A stretch of 64,000 nucleotides of DNA, from positions 62,001-126,000 of the forward strand of contig CAZLGW010000009.1 of assembly GCA_964559125.1 (NCBI GenBank), read 5' to 3'. Source of the DNA: Ravibacter sp964559125 (GTDB taxonomy: Bacteria; Bacteroidota; Bacteroidia; Cytophagales; Spirosomataceae). This document shows positions 8,191 to 17,237 of this stretch, piece by piece. Within the stretch, counting starts at the first letter, position 1. Every line of letters begins with the position of its first letter. The notes under the pieces were generated by a model that did no database searches, was not told the origin of the DNA, and saw nothing but the letters and a program-made list of their open reading frames with translations. The position numbers were made by a program, and so were the translations under genes.

Positions 8191-9831
8191 TTATTGATCC
8201 CACCCGGGGTTTTGCGTCAGGTTAGGATTGAGTGTTAACTCCTGGGTAGGGATAGGGCGCAGGTATAATCTATCATACCATTTCCTGGTAAATCCCGGCC
8301 ATATTTTATGGTATTCTCCCTTAGCCGGATCGTATGCACCCAGTTGGTTTTTTTCTTTTTCCAATAACTTACCGGCTTTCCATCGCAGCAGGTCATACCA
8401 CCTGTCAAAACCCTCCGTTGCAATTTCAATACGCCTCTCACGGCGTATTTCATTAATGAGCGGTGTGACCGGAACCTCCCAGTCGGGCCAGTTAGGATCC
8501 GTAAACCCTACTTCGGCTTTCAGATGCGGCATACCAACGCGATCGCGCAGAAGATTTAATGATTTGTCTAATACCTCCTGTGTGCATTCGCCTAGTTCAG
8601 CCTTTGCTTCGGCATAGTCGATCAATACCTTACCATATCTGAAAATGAACTGATCCAGGGTAGACTGAGAGCCTATCCTATCGACCTCGAGATTGGAATA
8701 CCTCTTTATCATTTCATACCCCGTCCAGCAGCGGGTCCCGTTAAATTGGGGAGGAATTTTCATATCGAAGGTGCCATCGGGATAAATCCTGTATTTACGC
8801 TCAGCTGTATGAATGCTCTGCCTCATCCTCGGGTCTCTGTTCAGAAACTCTTCTTCGAATACTTTGTCCCCCTTATATAGCGGACTTAACGAGATGGGTA
8901 GCCCGTCAGTGCACAGGTAGCCCTCAACGAAATCTTTGGTGTAGCCTGATTGAGTTTCTCCTAAATAGCGAGCTTCATTCTGCATCAGCACATCCTTTAC
9001 ATATTTTACAAACATGATCGCCTCAGGATTGTTTGTATAGTCATACTGAACAAAAAGATCATAGTAATCCGTATCGGGGCTCCCGGTTGAGTATAAGGCA
9101 AACTGTCCTGAATTGATTATGCTTTCAGCCGCCCCCGCAGCCTGCCTTAATAACCCTTCATAATCACCACCCAGGTTATGATATTTCCTGAAAGTTCCTT
9201 CAAACAGGCATACATTTACTTTAAAAGCCAGAGCCGCGTATTTTGTCAACCGGTTATCAGAGGATACCGCCGGCAGATGTTCTGCCGCAAAATCCAGGTC
9301 ACGTATCATATTAGAAACGACAGTTGCTCTGGGATCTCTCCCTTTATAAAGTAGCGAGTCGTCAATATTCAGATCCTTTTCCAGCCAGGGAACATCCCCG
9401 AAAGTAACCAGCTTGTCAAAATAATAATAGCTTTTGAAAAACCGGATTTCGCCCTCATAGCGGGATATATCCGGATTTTTCTCCATTTTTTCAATTCTCG
9501 CGAGCGCATAGTTTACATTACGGATTTTTAGCCAGTCGGCTTTCCCCCATCCGCCTCCACTGCTCGGAACTGTCGATTCTCCCCACAGATAAGCATCCCT
9601 GGTAATAAAGCCCTGGTTATCCGTAAACCTTTCCTGGGTCCAGAGATACCCGTTCGTCCTGCTCAGATCAAGATAAAACTGGTTTGTATAGAGCTCCAGG
9701 TCGGAAGCAGTTTTCCAGAAGTTCTGATCGCTGATCTTATCTACAGGAGACAGATCTAAATACTTATCATTGCATGAAGAAAACAGGAAAAATACTGCTC
9801 CAAATACAATCAGGATATTTGAAATTTTCAT
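8191..9831 (-). CDS. SusD/RagB-family outer-membrane lipoprotein (locus B)
   Basis: This 546-residue protein has a lipoprotein signal ending LFSSC. The N-terminus (DKYLDLSPVDKISDQNFWKTASD) and the TPR-like helices with YYFDKLVTFGDVPW are diagnostic of SusD/RagB. The C-terminal region has LINEIRRERRIEIATEGFDRWYDLLRWKAG, the usual closing block. SusD sits as a lid on its SusC barrel and binds the glycan or other oligomer at the cell surface. Its gene follows SusC by 17 bp, with no SusE/SusF between it and the serine hydrolase. Substrate specificity cannot be read from the sequence. Confidence 0.95.
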   Translation of the reverse strand: MKISNILIVFGAVFFLFSSCNDKYLDLSPVDKISDQNFWKTASDLELYTNQFYLDLSRTNGYLWTQERFTDNQGFITRDAYLWGESTVPSSGGGWGKADWLKIRNVNYALARIEKMEKNPDISRYEGEIRFFKSYYYFDKLVTFGDVPWLEKDLNIDDSLLYKGRDPRATVVSNMIRDLDFAAEHLPAVSSDNRLTKYAALAFKVNVCLFEGTFRKYHNLGGDYEGLLRQAAGAAESIINSGQFALYSTGSPDTDYYDLFVQYDYTNNPEAIMFVKYVKDVLMQNEARYLGETQSGYTKDFVEGYLCTDGLPISLSPLYKGDKVFEEEFLNRDPRMRQSIHTAERKYRIYPDGTFDMKIPPQFNGTRCWTGYEMIKRYSNLEVDRIGSQSTLDQFIFRYGKVLIDYAEAKAELGECTQEVLDKSLNLLRDRVGMPHLKAEVGFTDPNWPDWEVPVTPLINEIRRERRIEIATEGFDRWYDLLRWKAGKLLEKEKNQLGAYDPAKGEYHKIWPGFTRKWYDRLYLRPIPTQELTLNPNLTQNPGWDQ

Positions 9832-9848
9832 CTCTTTATAGTTAGCAG

Positions 9849-12800
9849 TTAAAACTGAACATTTGCGCCAAAAGACAAGGAACGATGAATAGGATAGTTC
9901 CTCCCGTTAGATAGTTCGGGATCAGAAACCTTCATCATTCCGGTAATTTCTCCTACATTATATCCTGACAAATAAACCCTGACTTTTTCCATCCTGATTT
10001 TATCCGTCAATAATTTAGGAAGCGTGTAACCTATTGTTAACTCCTTTAGCCGCATATAGGCTCCATTTTGTAAAAACCGGGTTTTCGCTGTTGTAACATC
10101 AGCAGAATTAGTAACAAGAGGTGCCGGGAAATAAGCATCCCTGTTGCTTTCAGTCCAGTAGTCCGCACCGATTTTGGGCTGTGCATTCCACTGGCTCTGG
10201 TATTGATAAAGAAAATCTGTCGCCGACAACAAAACATCCCTTTTCATCACCCCCTGCAGAAATACGGTGACATCGATCCCCTTCCAATTGACACTGGGTC
10301 TTACGCCAAAGCTATACCTGGGAGTGGAATTGCCTATAACCTTCTGGTCGCCGGGATTTGCAAGTGTTGAATTCCCCCTATCTATCTTCCCGTTACCGTC
10401 AATATCCTTAAATCGCAGATCGCCGGCTTGCAGCCTCCTCCCTGTTATATTTGTCTGGTTTACAGATTGGGCTTCCTCATCACTCTGGAAAAGCCCGTCT
10501 GTCACCAATCCCCAGATGGTGCCAATCTTCTTTCCTACGTAGTGGCTGCCTATTAAACCGGCGGGATTCGAAAATTTCGTTATCTCCGAAGAATAATCTG
10601 AGAAAATAAGAGTCAGCCCTACATGACCGTTTGATATTTTCTGCTTCCAATCTACAGAAACGTCGAACCCTATAGTTTTCAGATCGGCAGCATTAGTCCT
10701 TGGTTCAGCAACCCCCAAAACACTTGGCAAAGGTTCGGATGCCGTTAACATATCTTTGGTGTCTCTCCTGTACACATCGACAGACCCGCTTAACCTGTTG
10801 CTCAGGATTGCAAAATCAAGTCCCAGGTTTTTCTGATTGACTACCTCCCATGTCAATGTCGGGCTTACCAAACCAGGAGCAACGGCTGTTAAGGGCTTAC
10901 TATTCCCGATTAAGTAATTGACCTGATTGGTGGAAAACGTAGCGATATACGGATAGTAACCGGAAACATCCTGATTTCCAAGACTTCCGTAAGATGCTCT
11001 TATTTTCAGTAAGTTGAAAACATTTTTCAGCTCTCCGAAGAATGTCTCGTTGTCTATACGCCATCCGGCCGATATAGATGGAAAAAGTGCAAACCGGTCA
11101 CTTTCAGAAAATTTGGAAGTACCATCATAACGGCCGTTTATTTCCAGTAAATAGCGGTCATCAAAGTTATAGGTAATACGCGCGAACCCACCTCTCAAAG
11201 CGTACCTTGATTCACCATCGGAAACATTCATCGTCCCGGTTGCCAGAGACAAAAACGGTATTGAGTTAATGACCAGGTTTTCACGATAAGAGCTAAAGCC
11301 GTCAACGTTTGAATTTTCCTGGTTAAACCCGATGGATGCCTTTACATGATGCCTCCCGAATGAATTGTCGTAATTTAGATACGCATTAAATGCGTTGTAA
11401 TTATATCTTTCATTGTTCCTGGTAACATTGCTCGGTTCTGTCTGGTATATTCCTAACGGTATATCATTATATCCTACCAGGTTCTTCAAATAGTTTTTTT
11501 CTTCCGTATCCCTGTTGTTATAGGTATAATCGATATTTATAGTGGTATTCCTGAACGGATTTAAAACTATCCTCCCCGTTAACCACATATCGTTTATACC
11601 CCTGTTCCTGTACCCTCCTTCCCTTAAGAACTGCACCATATTAATCTTGCCGTCCCAGGTGTAATACCTCCCTTCCTGATCATAAACCGGGTCTTCAGGC
11701 CATGAATTAGAGAACAAGTAATTAACATCTTCGTTAAAAACTCCTGTATTGGGATTGGGAGGGTAATGCTTATTATTCTTATTCACCAATATATTTGAGC
11801 TTACTGTGATCCATTTGGAAATCTCATAGCTTAACTCAGAGGTTAAATTGTAGCGCTCATAACGCTCATTAAAGCCTTTTGCAATTCCCTGTTCGTTTAA
11901 ATAACCCAAAGACGTATAATATTTCAGCTTCTCTGATCCTCCTGATATGCTGAGATTATACTGCTGCATAGGATAGCTTGTTCGCATGAGTTCTCTCGGC
12001 CATTGGATATTGGCAGCTCCCCGGTATCCTGCAACTGCCGGATCTTTGACAAGTGCCGGCTGGGAAGGGTCGTTATAGTGGGCCAGTATGGCGGCCTCCC
12101 GGAATGCGTCGAAGTAAGGCGTACCGCTTTGACGGATAGTCGCAATATTATAGTATTCCAGGCGCTCTTTAGAATCCATAATTTCATTAAAAACCGTAGG
12201 TTTATTGATGGCATAGTTAGTCGACAGCGTTACCCTGGGCTTATGTTCTCCTCCCTTTTTTGTAGTGATAAGGATCACACCAAACGCTCCCCGCGCGCCA
12301 TATATGGCTGCAGAAGCCGCATCTTTCAATACCGAGACCTCCTGGATATCGTTTGGATTAAGCAGGTTTATATCACCGGGAACACCGTTAATCAATATCA
12401 GCGGGCTTCCGCCATTGATGGAGGTAAAACCGCGTATATTGAAATCGGCGCTCCTGCCAAGCGCCCCGGACGATTGGGTAATGTTCAGGTTGGGAATAAT
12501 CCCCTGTAAGCCCTGCGCTACATTAGAAAGGGGCCTGTTCTCCAAAACCTCTGAAGTCACGTGAGATACAGCCCCTGTCAGGTTCACCTTCTTCTGTGTG
12601 CCATATCCTACAACCACAAGATCTTCAAGTGCTTTTATATCGGCTTCCATCGAAATATCGATCGTCGTCTTGTTTCCGACTACCACCTCCTGCGTTAAAT
12701 ACCCTACAAAAGAAAACACCAATGTTGCACGCTCATCCGGCACTTTGAGCGTAAATGTCCCCGTTTCACCGGTCGAAGTTCCCTGCTGGGTGCCCTTTAT

Positions 12801-13295
12801 CAAAATGCTTACTCCCGGCAACCCCTCGCCCTTCTCATCCGTAACTTTTCCCCTAATCGTGTGTTCGACGACGACTTCCGCCAGATCATCGATAGCCGGT
12901 ATCTTCAAATACGTCTCATTTTTCTGATCCGCGGCAATCCGCCTCAGCATAATCCTGTTGCCCGATGCCGAATATTCAATCGAAAGCGGCCGGAGCAGCT
13001 CTTCGAGTACAAGGTCCAGCTTTTTGTTCTGAGCCTGCAGGCTTACTTTCTGTCGTACGTCTATCGCGCTGGAGCTATATATGAAACGAACATGGGCCTG
13101 CTCTTCAATCTGCGTTAACACTCCCTTAAACCGGGTGTTTTCCGCCTGCAGTGATACATTCCTATCCAGGACATTCTGTCCGTTACTGCTATGGGCATAG
13201 GCAAACCCACAGCAAACAACTAACAGGAAAAGCTGATGGACGGTTACTTTCATGATTTTCCAAATCCGCGGTGGGATTCGTAAATTTTTGTTCAT
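9849..13295 (-). CDS. SusC/RagA-family TonB-dependent receptor with STN signalling domain (locus B)
   Basis: This 1148-residue protein starts with a signal sequence followed by an STN domain (about residues 40-115), which fits the sigma/anti-sigma switch upstream. Next come a carboxypeptidase-regulatory-like domain (IRGKVTDEKGEGLPGVSILIK), the LVVVGYGTQKKVNLTGAV SusC box, and a plug domain with DIQEVSVLKDAASAAIYGARG. A TonB-dependent beta-barrel reaches a C-terminus ending in a Phe (FGANVQF). It imports the substrate captured by SusD. The gene lies 227 bp downstream of FecR, and this gap holds three hairpins (13351-13431), described separately. Confidence 0.95.
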   Translation of the reverse strand: MNKNLRIPPRIWKIMKVTVHQLFLLVVCCGFAYAHSSNGQNVLDRNVSLQAENTRFKGVLTQIEEQAHVRFIYSSSAIDVRQKVSLQAQNKKLDLVLEELLRPLSIEYSASGNRIMLRRIAADQKNETYLKIPAIDDLAEVVVEHTIRGKVTDEKGEGLPGVSILIKGTQQGTSTGETGTFTLKVPDERATLVFSFVGYLTQEVVVGNKTTIDISMEADIKALEDLVVVGYGTQKKVNLTGAVSHVTSEVLENRPLSNVAQGLQGIIPNLNITQSSGALGRSADFNIRGFTSINGGSPLILINGVPGDINLLNPNDIQEVSVLKDAASAAIYGARGAFGVILITTKKGGEHKPRVTLSTNYAINKPTVFNEIMDSKERLEYYNIATIRQSGTPYFDAFREAAILAHYNDPSQPALVKDPAVAGYRGAANIQWPRELMRTSYPMQQYNLSISGGSEKLKYYTSLGYLNEQGIAKGFNERYERYNLTSELSYEISKWITVSSNILVNKNNKHYPPNPNTGVFNEDVNYLFSNSWPEDPVYDQEGRYYTWDGKINMVQFLREGGYRNRGINDMWLTGRIVLNPFRNTTINIDYTYNNRDTEEKNYLKNLVGYNDIPLGIYQTEPSNVTRNNERYNYNAFNAYLNYDNSFGRHHVKASIGFNQENSNVDGFSSYRENLVINSIPFLSLATGTMNVSDGESRYALRGGFARITYNFDDRYLLEINGRYDGTSKFSESDRFALFPSISAGWRIDNETFFGELKNVFNLLKIRASYGSLGNQDVSGYYPYIATFSTNQVNYLIGNSKPLTAVAPGLVSPTLTWEVVNQKNLGLDFAILSNRLSGSVDVYRRDTKDMLTASEPLPSVLGVAEPRTNAADLKTIGFDVSVDWKQKISNGHVGLTLIFSDYSSEITKFSNPAGLIGSHYVGKKIGTIWGLVTDGLFQSDEEAQSVNQTNITGRRLQAGDLRFKDIDGNGKIDRGNSTLANPGDQKVIGNSTPRYSFGVRPSVNWKGIDVTVFLQGVMKRDVLLSATDFLYQYQSQWNAQPKIGADYWTESNRDAYFPAPLVTNSADVTTAKTRFLQNGAYMRLKELTIGYTLPKLLTDKIRMEKVRVYLSGYNVGEITGMMKVSDPELSNGRNYPIHRSLSFGANVQF

Positions 13296-13350
13296 AATTT
13301 AGCATTGTTTTAAGGGTGAAAGAGCTCTGAAAACAGATGTACTGTATCTA

Positions 13351-13431
13351 CCGGCACTAGCCGGATATGATGCTCAAATGGACGTTTGAGCGGTACATAA
13401 TAAGCCGGTGATGTGGACGCATTGCCGGCTT
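13351..13431 (-). promoter_or_regulatory. Leader region with three hairpins between fecR and susC (locus B)
   Basis: Three inverted repeats lie in the 227-bp gap. CCGGC/GCCGG has a 4-nt loop (13351-13364). GCTCAAA/TTTGAGC has a 6-nt loop (13372-13391). AAGCCGG/CCGGCTT spans 13402-13431 with a 16-nt loop. On the transcript of susC the last one comes first, is preceded by an A-run, and has a loop containing ATGCGTCCA. It lies about 107 nt before the susC start. A similar hairpin sits in the same place in locus A (42402-42428). No U-run follows, so a simple terminator is less likely than a regulatory or processing element. Confidence 0.5.
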
Positions 13432-13521
13432 TTCACTTTGTAACCGGGTTGTGTAAATTAGTTCATATCGTTCATTTTTTAGTGTTTAGGAATTGTCAGC
13501 GTGGTAAAATATGCTACATGG

Positions 13522-14547
13522 CTATCCGCAGCCGGTACCTGAAATATAAATCCCCGTACCCCTGATTTCGTAACTTATACGCAGCACATCGCACATGTAA
13601 TCCAGTTGCTCGTACAAGCCCAATCCGTTCAGGTCGCCGGTAAATACGCATCGCTTAAGCGCCGCATTGCCTATTACGATCTCGATTCCATAAACCTTTT
13701 TCATAAGCCCCAGCACCTCTTCCACCGGTGTATCGTCAAACTGGAAAGACGACTCCAACTGGGGAGGTACGATCATTTCCGGGATATCCACCAGGTCCTG
13801 CCGGATGATCCTGGATTCGGTGTCGAACACTATTTTCTGGTTGGATGTGGCGATTACACCGTTGCGTTTTTTATCACGGCCCGGGTTACCGGTATAGACG
13901 GATACCTTCCCGGTCATAACAGATACCTCTATGGTCCTTTTGCTTTCCTGAGGCCTGATCCGGAAACTGGTGCCAAGCACTTCCGTAACCAACTCTCCTG
14001 TATATACGAGAAAAGGGATCTGCGCGTTCGGCTTCACTTCAAAATACCCTTCTCCTTTCAGATGAACGATGCGGGCTTCCTTTCCGTACCCCTCATCGGC
14101 TACAATCATCGAACCTGCCTCCAGGACCACCGTGCTACTATCGGGCAGTACGATCTTCTGGCGGGAGATAGTTGTATTTTTGGTTTCGATACCCGCCGGC
14201 TCAGTATCTGTTCCCGGAATGAACAGCTTGTCTTTCAACAATATCCCGGCGGTCAGTACCGCCAAAACAGAGGCTGCCAAACCTAACCTGAATGCATTTA
14301 CTTTTCCGAAAACGGTTTTTCGTGTTTTCTTCAGCCCCGCTTGCCCCTTTACGTTCTCCCAGATCTTCTCCCGGGTCCGGAGCATTTCATCTTCCCCGTC
14401 AAAAACAGTACTTTCGCTTTGACACCTGAAATGCAGATAGCCCCATTTCTCTACCGTTTCTATCTCTTCAGGGGTACATACTCCCGAATTGTATTTTTCT
14501 ATCAGTCTGTCGAACTCCTGCCTGGTCATTTTCCTCTTTGTTATCAA
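13522..14547 (-). CDS. FecR-family anti-sigma factor (locus B)
   Basis: This 341-residue protein has a short cytoplasmic region, a membrane segment near residues 85-103 (LGLAASVLAVLTAGILL), a FecR domain with the STVVLEAGSMIV and VHLKGEGYFEVKP blocks, and a C-terminal DUF4974/STN-contact domain ending in YEIRGTGIYISG. This is the standard Bacteroidota anti-sigma partner of the ECF factor at 14551-15108, whose stop is only 3 bp away. The STN domain of the SusC at 9849-13295 would signal through this protein. An internal start at residue 7 (MTRQEFDRLIE) is equally possible. Confidence 0.93.
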   Translation of the reverse strand: MITKRKMTRQEFDRLIEKYNSGVCTPEEIETVEKWGYLHFRCQSESTVFDGEDEMLRTREKIWENVKGQAGLKKTRKTVFGKVNAFRLGLAASVLAVLTAGILLKDKLFIPGTDTEPAGIETKNTTISRQKIVLPDSSTVVLEAGSMIVADEGYGKEARIVHLKGEGYFEVKPNAQIPFLVYTGELVTEVLGTSFRIRPQESKRTIEVSVMTGKVSVYTGNPGRDKKRNGVIATSNQKIVFDTESRIIRQDLVDIPEMIVPPQLESSFQFDDTPVEEVLGLMKKVYGIEIVIGNAALKRCVFTGDLNGLGLYEQLDYMCDVLRISYEIRGTGIYISGTGCG

Positions 14548-14550
14548 ACG

Positions 14551-15108
14551 TCAGTTGTCTGAATTAAACCGTTCAAGATGCTGCCGGATCATTTTCAGCG
14601 ATTTGGTGATATGGTATTCTACCGCTTTGTCGCTAAGCCCCATCCGCGAGGCGATCACCTTGACCGAAAGATCATCCATTTTACTCATCCTGAATATTTT
14701 TGCCGTCTTCTCGGACATGTGCTGCAATGCTTTTTCTATTGATTCCGAAAGCTGTCTCTCGTTAAAAATCTCATCAGTGTCTATATTCTCGAATACCTCC
14801 CGCATGAGCTGGTATTCGTGGTACTTCCTCAGGTTGATCCGCGTCCTGAAATAGCGGTTGACCAGGTTCCTGGCAGCAATAAAAAGGAACGCATTGAGGT
14901 TACGAATCTGCGACCTTTCCCTGTTTTGCCAGAGACAAAGCATCAGTTCCTGTACAATCTCCTCCGTATCTTCCTTCGAACCGATCTGCTGGTATACAAA
15001 CCCGAAAAGCTGGCGCCAATAGCGGTAATAGATGACTTCAAATGCCTGTGCATCATCACTTCTCAGCAACTCCACCAATACATTGTCTGTCAAATCAGTT
15101 GCTTGCAT
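14551..15108 (-). CDS. ECF RNA polymerase sigma factor (locus B)
   Basis: This 185-residue protein carries sigma-70 region 2 (DAQAFEVIYYRYWRQLFGF, with EEIVQELMLCLWQNR) and region 4 (MDDLSVKVIASRMGLSDKAVEYHITKSLK) as a helix-turn-helix. It heads the run of nine minus-strand genes down to 1432. Most spacings in that run are tens of bases or less; the 227-bp leader before SusC is the exception. With the FecR protein and the STN-bearing SusC it forms a trans-envelope switch that should raise transcription of the locus when its substrate is present. Confidence 0.93.
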   Translation of the reverse strand: MQATDLTDNVLVELLRSDDAQAFEVIYYRYWRQLFGFVYQQIGSKEDTEEIVQELMLCLWQNRERSQIRNLNAFLFIAARNLVNRYFRTRINLRKYHEYQLMREVFENIDTDEIFNERQLSESIEKALQHMSEKTAKIFRMSKMDDLSVKVIASRMGLSDKAVEYHITKSLKMIRQHLERFNSDN

Positions 15109-15218
15109 CCGGCGCCGGGTTAAACGTTTTTTGTTTAAAGTTCCGGACTACCTCACAATCCCTAAAAAAAATCTGATTTTTTTTTAAATATATATTATTC
15201 AGACCGTCAGGTCATCTT

Positions 15219-15284
15219 ATATGCCGCAGACGCACAGATAGCTATAGCTAAAGCCTATACCCATCTGTGCGTCTGTGGCTATAT
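15219..15284. terminator. Long imperfect hairpin at the 3' end of the CBM9-like gene
   Basis: Arms at 15223-15239 (GCCGCAGACGCACAGAT) and 15263-15279 (ATCTGTGCGTCTGTGGC) pair over 17 positions with one mismatch and a 23-nt loop. The right arm touches the stop codon of the gene at 15279-15962. It could terminate that operon. The arm sequence also looks like a dispersed repeat known from many environmental Bacteroidota, which is from memory and unchecked. No clear U-tract follows on the minus strand. Confidence 0.5.
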
Positions 15285-15962
15285 GCTTAGCCTCAGCTTC
15301 CCCAAAGAAGCCGGTACGTGAAAATCGGGCTCTGTAGTAGCCGGATCGACCCAGGTAAGCCAGTTTTCCACCAGCTGGTTATCTTTCACACTGAATTCCG
15401 CCCGGTAAGCTCCGAAAAAAATATCCTCACCCTTCTTCAGCCCGTCCAGGAAAGCGAGCGGTATAGCTCCTTCTACAGTGTATCCTCCCTGCCGGGCACG
15501 GGCAGAAACTTTATAACCAGCCGGCGCTTCCCAGTCGAAATCGATCTTCCGGTAGTGCTGAGCAGCGTAGGAAAGGGTCCTTCCCTGTGAGTCGATCTCC
15601 AGGCAGTAATATTCCCGCATGTCTTTGTCTTTGGAGAAAAACAGCTCCACACGATCCTCCTTCTCCACGTCGCGCTCCTTGCTAAATACCGGATGGGTTA
15701 CTATTTCAGCATCCGATACATTGAAAAAGAAGTACAGGTATTCGTCATCTCTTACCATAGACAAAGAGGTCTCCGGAGAAACCTCTTTGTTCCAGGGATT
15801 GCTGAAAGAACTGATTTCCTTGACGCCCGACCAGGCTTTTTCGTCATTTACCCCGTCGGGCTCAATGGCACCGGCCGCGACTAACTTTACATGATATTCC
15901 TGCTGCTGCACGCATCCCGTTAAGAATGCCAGGAGCGCTACTATCCACAATTTCCTACGCAT
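15279..15962 (-). CDS. CBM9-like (carbohydrate-binding family 9) lipoprotein
   Basis: This 227-residue protein has a lipoprotein signal (ALLAFLTGCVQQ). The body matches CBM9/DOMON-like family features: EPDGVNDEKAWSGVKEI near the N-terminus, VRDDEYLYFFFNVSDAE, DRVELFFSKD, YYCLEIDSQGR, and AIPLAFLDGLKKGEDIFFG. Such domains bind sugars or reducing ends, and stand-alone lipoprotein versions occur in Bacteroidota glycan loci. It is the last gene of the run that starts with the amidohydrolase at 21799 and is 40 bp downstream of the GH43-like gene. It has no enzymatic signature. Confidence 0.8.
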   Translation of the reverse strand: MRRKLWIVALLAFLTGCVQQQEYHVKLVAAGAIEPDGVNDEKAWSGVKEISSFSNPWNKEVSPETSLSMVRDDEYLYFFFNVSDAEIVTHPVFSKERDVEKEDRVELFFSKDKDMREYYCLEIDSQGRTLSYAAQHYRKIDFDWEAPAGYKVSARARQGGYTVEGAIPLAFLDGLKKGEDIFFGAYRAEFSVKDNQLVENWLTWVDPATTEPDFHVPASLGKLRLSI

Positions 15963-16001
15963 ATATTCTCAATTTTCACGCTCCCGGCCGGGGCCGCATA
16001 T

Positions 16002-17120
16002 CTATTGCTTTTTATTAAACGGCTTTTGCAATTTAACCAGGGGAGTATCACCATTCAGGTCCATCCTGACGGCCCCGATTCTTTCTTCGCCGCCCCGCCA
16101 GCCCTCACGGGCATTGAAAAACATCCAAAGCTGATCTTTCCAGGGTACTACATCTAATTGGTAGATGATAGCCGAACGCCAGGGAATGGAAGGTTCAGGC
16201 TTAATAATCGGGTTGAAATCCGCTTCTTCCCACGAGAGGCCGTCCCGGCTGAATAACATCCGAATTTCGGACCTCGATTTCTTCTCATCATCTATGTAAA
16301 TAGGGTTATAAAGAGCTATATAGTCGTCTTTGTAGCCGAATACCTTAAACCCGCCGCAGCCATGATTGCGGTAGGGAAGGCTTGCATCGGGCGCCAGTAC
16401 CGGCTCCTCCCGCTTGGTGAAAGGGCCCAAAGGATTGTCGGCTTCCGCACAGAAAATATACTTAGGCTCGCCGTATCCTGCGTCATCCAGGTACACCATA
16501 CCTGCGCTGTAGTACATCCTGTAGCGGCCGTCGGGCAACTGTATTACACAAGGGTTACGAGCCTCAATGGTAGTCCCCTCACGCTCCATCGGTAAGTCGG
16601 GCGTGATGAGGTTTACCGGCTCCGACCAGGTCTTAAAATCGGTTGTAGTCCGGGCGCGGATAATAACACCGTATTTTTTCCTCAGCTCCGCATCTCCGGT
16701 AGCATTGGTTGTCGCCGCATAGTATTGTATCCAGCGGTCTCCGTCTGAAAAAATATATTGTATCCCTACTTCTCCCTCTTCCCTGAAGACCTCCTTCCAT
16801 TTTAGCCCGTCGTCCGAAACGGAGTGAAAAAACCAGGTATGCCAGCCCTCCGAATCATGTGAGAAACCATGGTAAAATGCATGCCATTGCTCATCAAACT
16901 GACCTGGCGTTAAAATCTGAGGATCGCCTATGACCAGCTCAGGCAGCCCGTACCCGGCCGGGTCGATAAGCGGGTTTTCGGGGACTTCGCTCCACCTCGA
17001 CGGCCCCCAGTCGGGAATAGCCGTGACCGTTTCCTCAACCGTGGTGTCTTTTGTCTGCTCCGACTGGCAGGATGAAAGAAACATCCCGGCCCCCAATGCT
17101 AAAATAAACTTTACTTTCAT
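16002..17120 (-). CDS. GH43/GH117-like five-bladed beta-propeller lipoprotein
   Basis: From the ATG at 17120 the protein has 372 residues with a lipoprotein signal (MKVKFILALGAGMFLSSCQ). The longer frame to 17183 adds residues before the obvious signal. Motifs are VIGDPQIL with a candidate catalytic Asp, WHAFYHGFSHDSEGWHTWF, EARNPCVIQLPDGRYRMYYSAG, and SRDGLSWEEADFNPII, which fit the clan of five-bladed propeller glycosidases (GH32/43/68/117/130). Assignment to a particular family is uncertain. It lies 118 bp downstream of the sulfatase gene. The neighbourhood suggests action on a sulfated or unusual glycan (inference). Confidence 0.65.
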   Translation of the reverse strand: MKVKFILALGAGMFLSSCQSEQTKDTTVEETVTAIPDWGPSRWSEVPENPLIDPAGYGLPELVIGDPQILTPGQFDEQWHAFYHGFSHDSEGWHTWFFHSVSDDGLKWKEVFREEGEVGIQYIFSDGDRWIQYYAATTNATGDAELRKKYGVIIRARTTTDFKTWSEPVNLITPDLPMEREGTTIEARNPCVIQLPDGRYRMYYSAGMVYLDDAGYGEPKYIFCAEADNPLGPFTKREEPVLAPDASLPYRNHGCGGFKVFGYKDDYIALYNPIYIDDEKKSRSEIRMLFSRDGLSWEEADFNPIIKPEPSIPWRSAIIYQLDVVPWKDQLWMFFNAREGWRGGEERIGAVRMDLNGDTPLVKLQKPFNKKQ

Positions 17121-17237
17121 TAAAAAACGAGTGTTAAATGATGGATTAAGTACGCTCTTACAATAATACGACCTCCGGATCAATTAATACTTCCGGTCAT
17201 GCATTGTAAGACTAGTCTCTCCATCATTTTACGCTCA

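Noticed and set aside
13606..14286. A 226-codon plus-strand frame inside the locus B FecR gene
   Set aside because: FecR on the minus strand has its membrane segment and DUF4974 end; the plus frame is antisense shadow.
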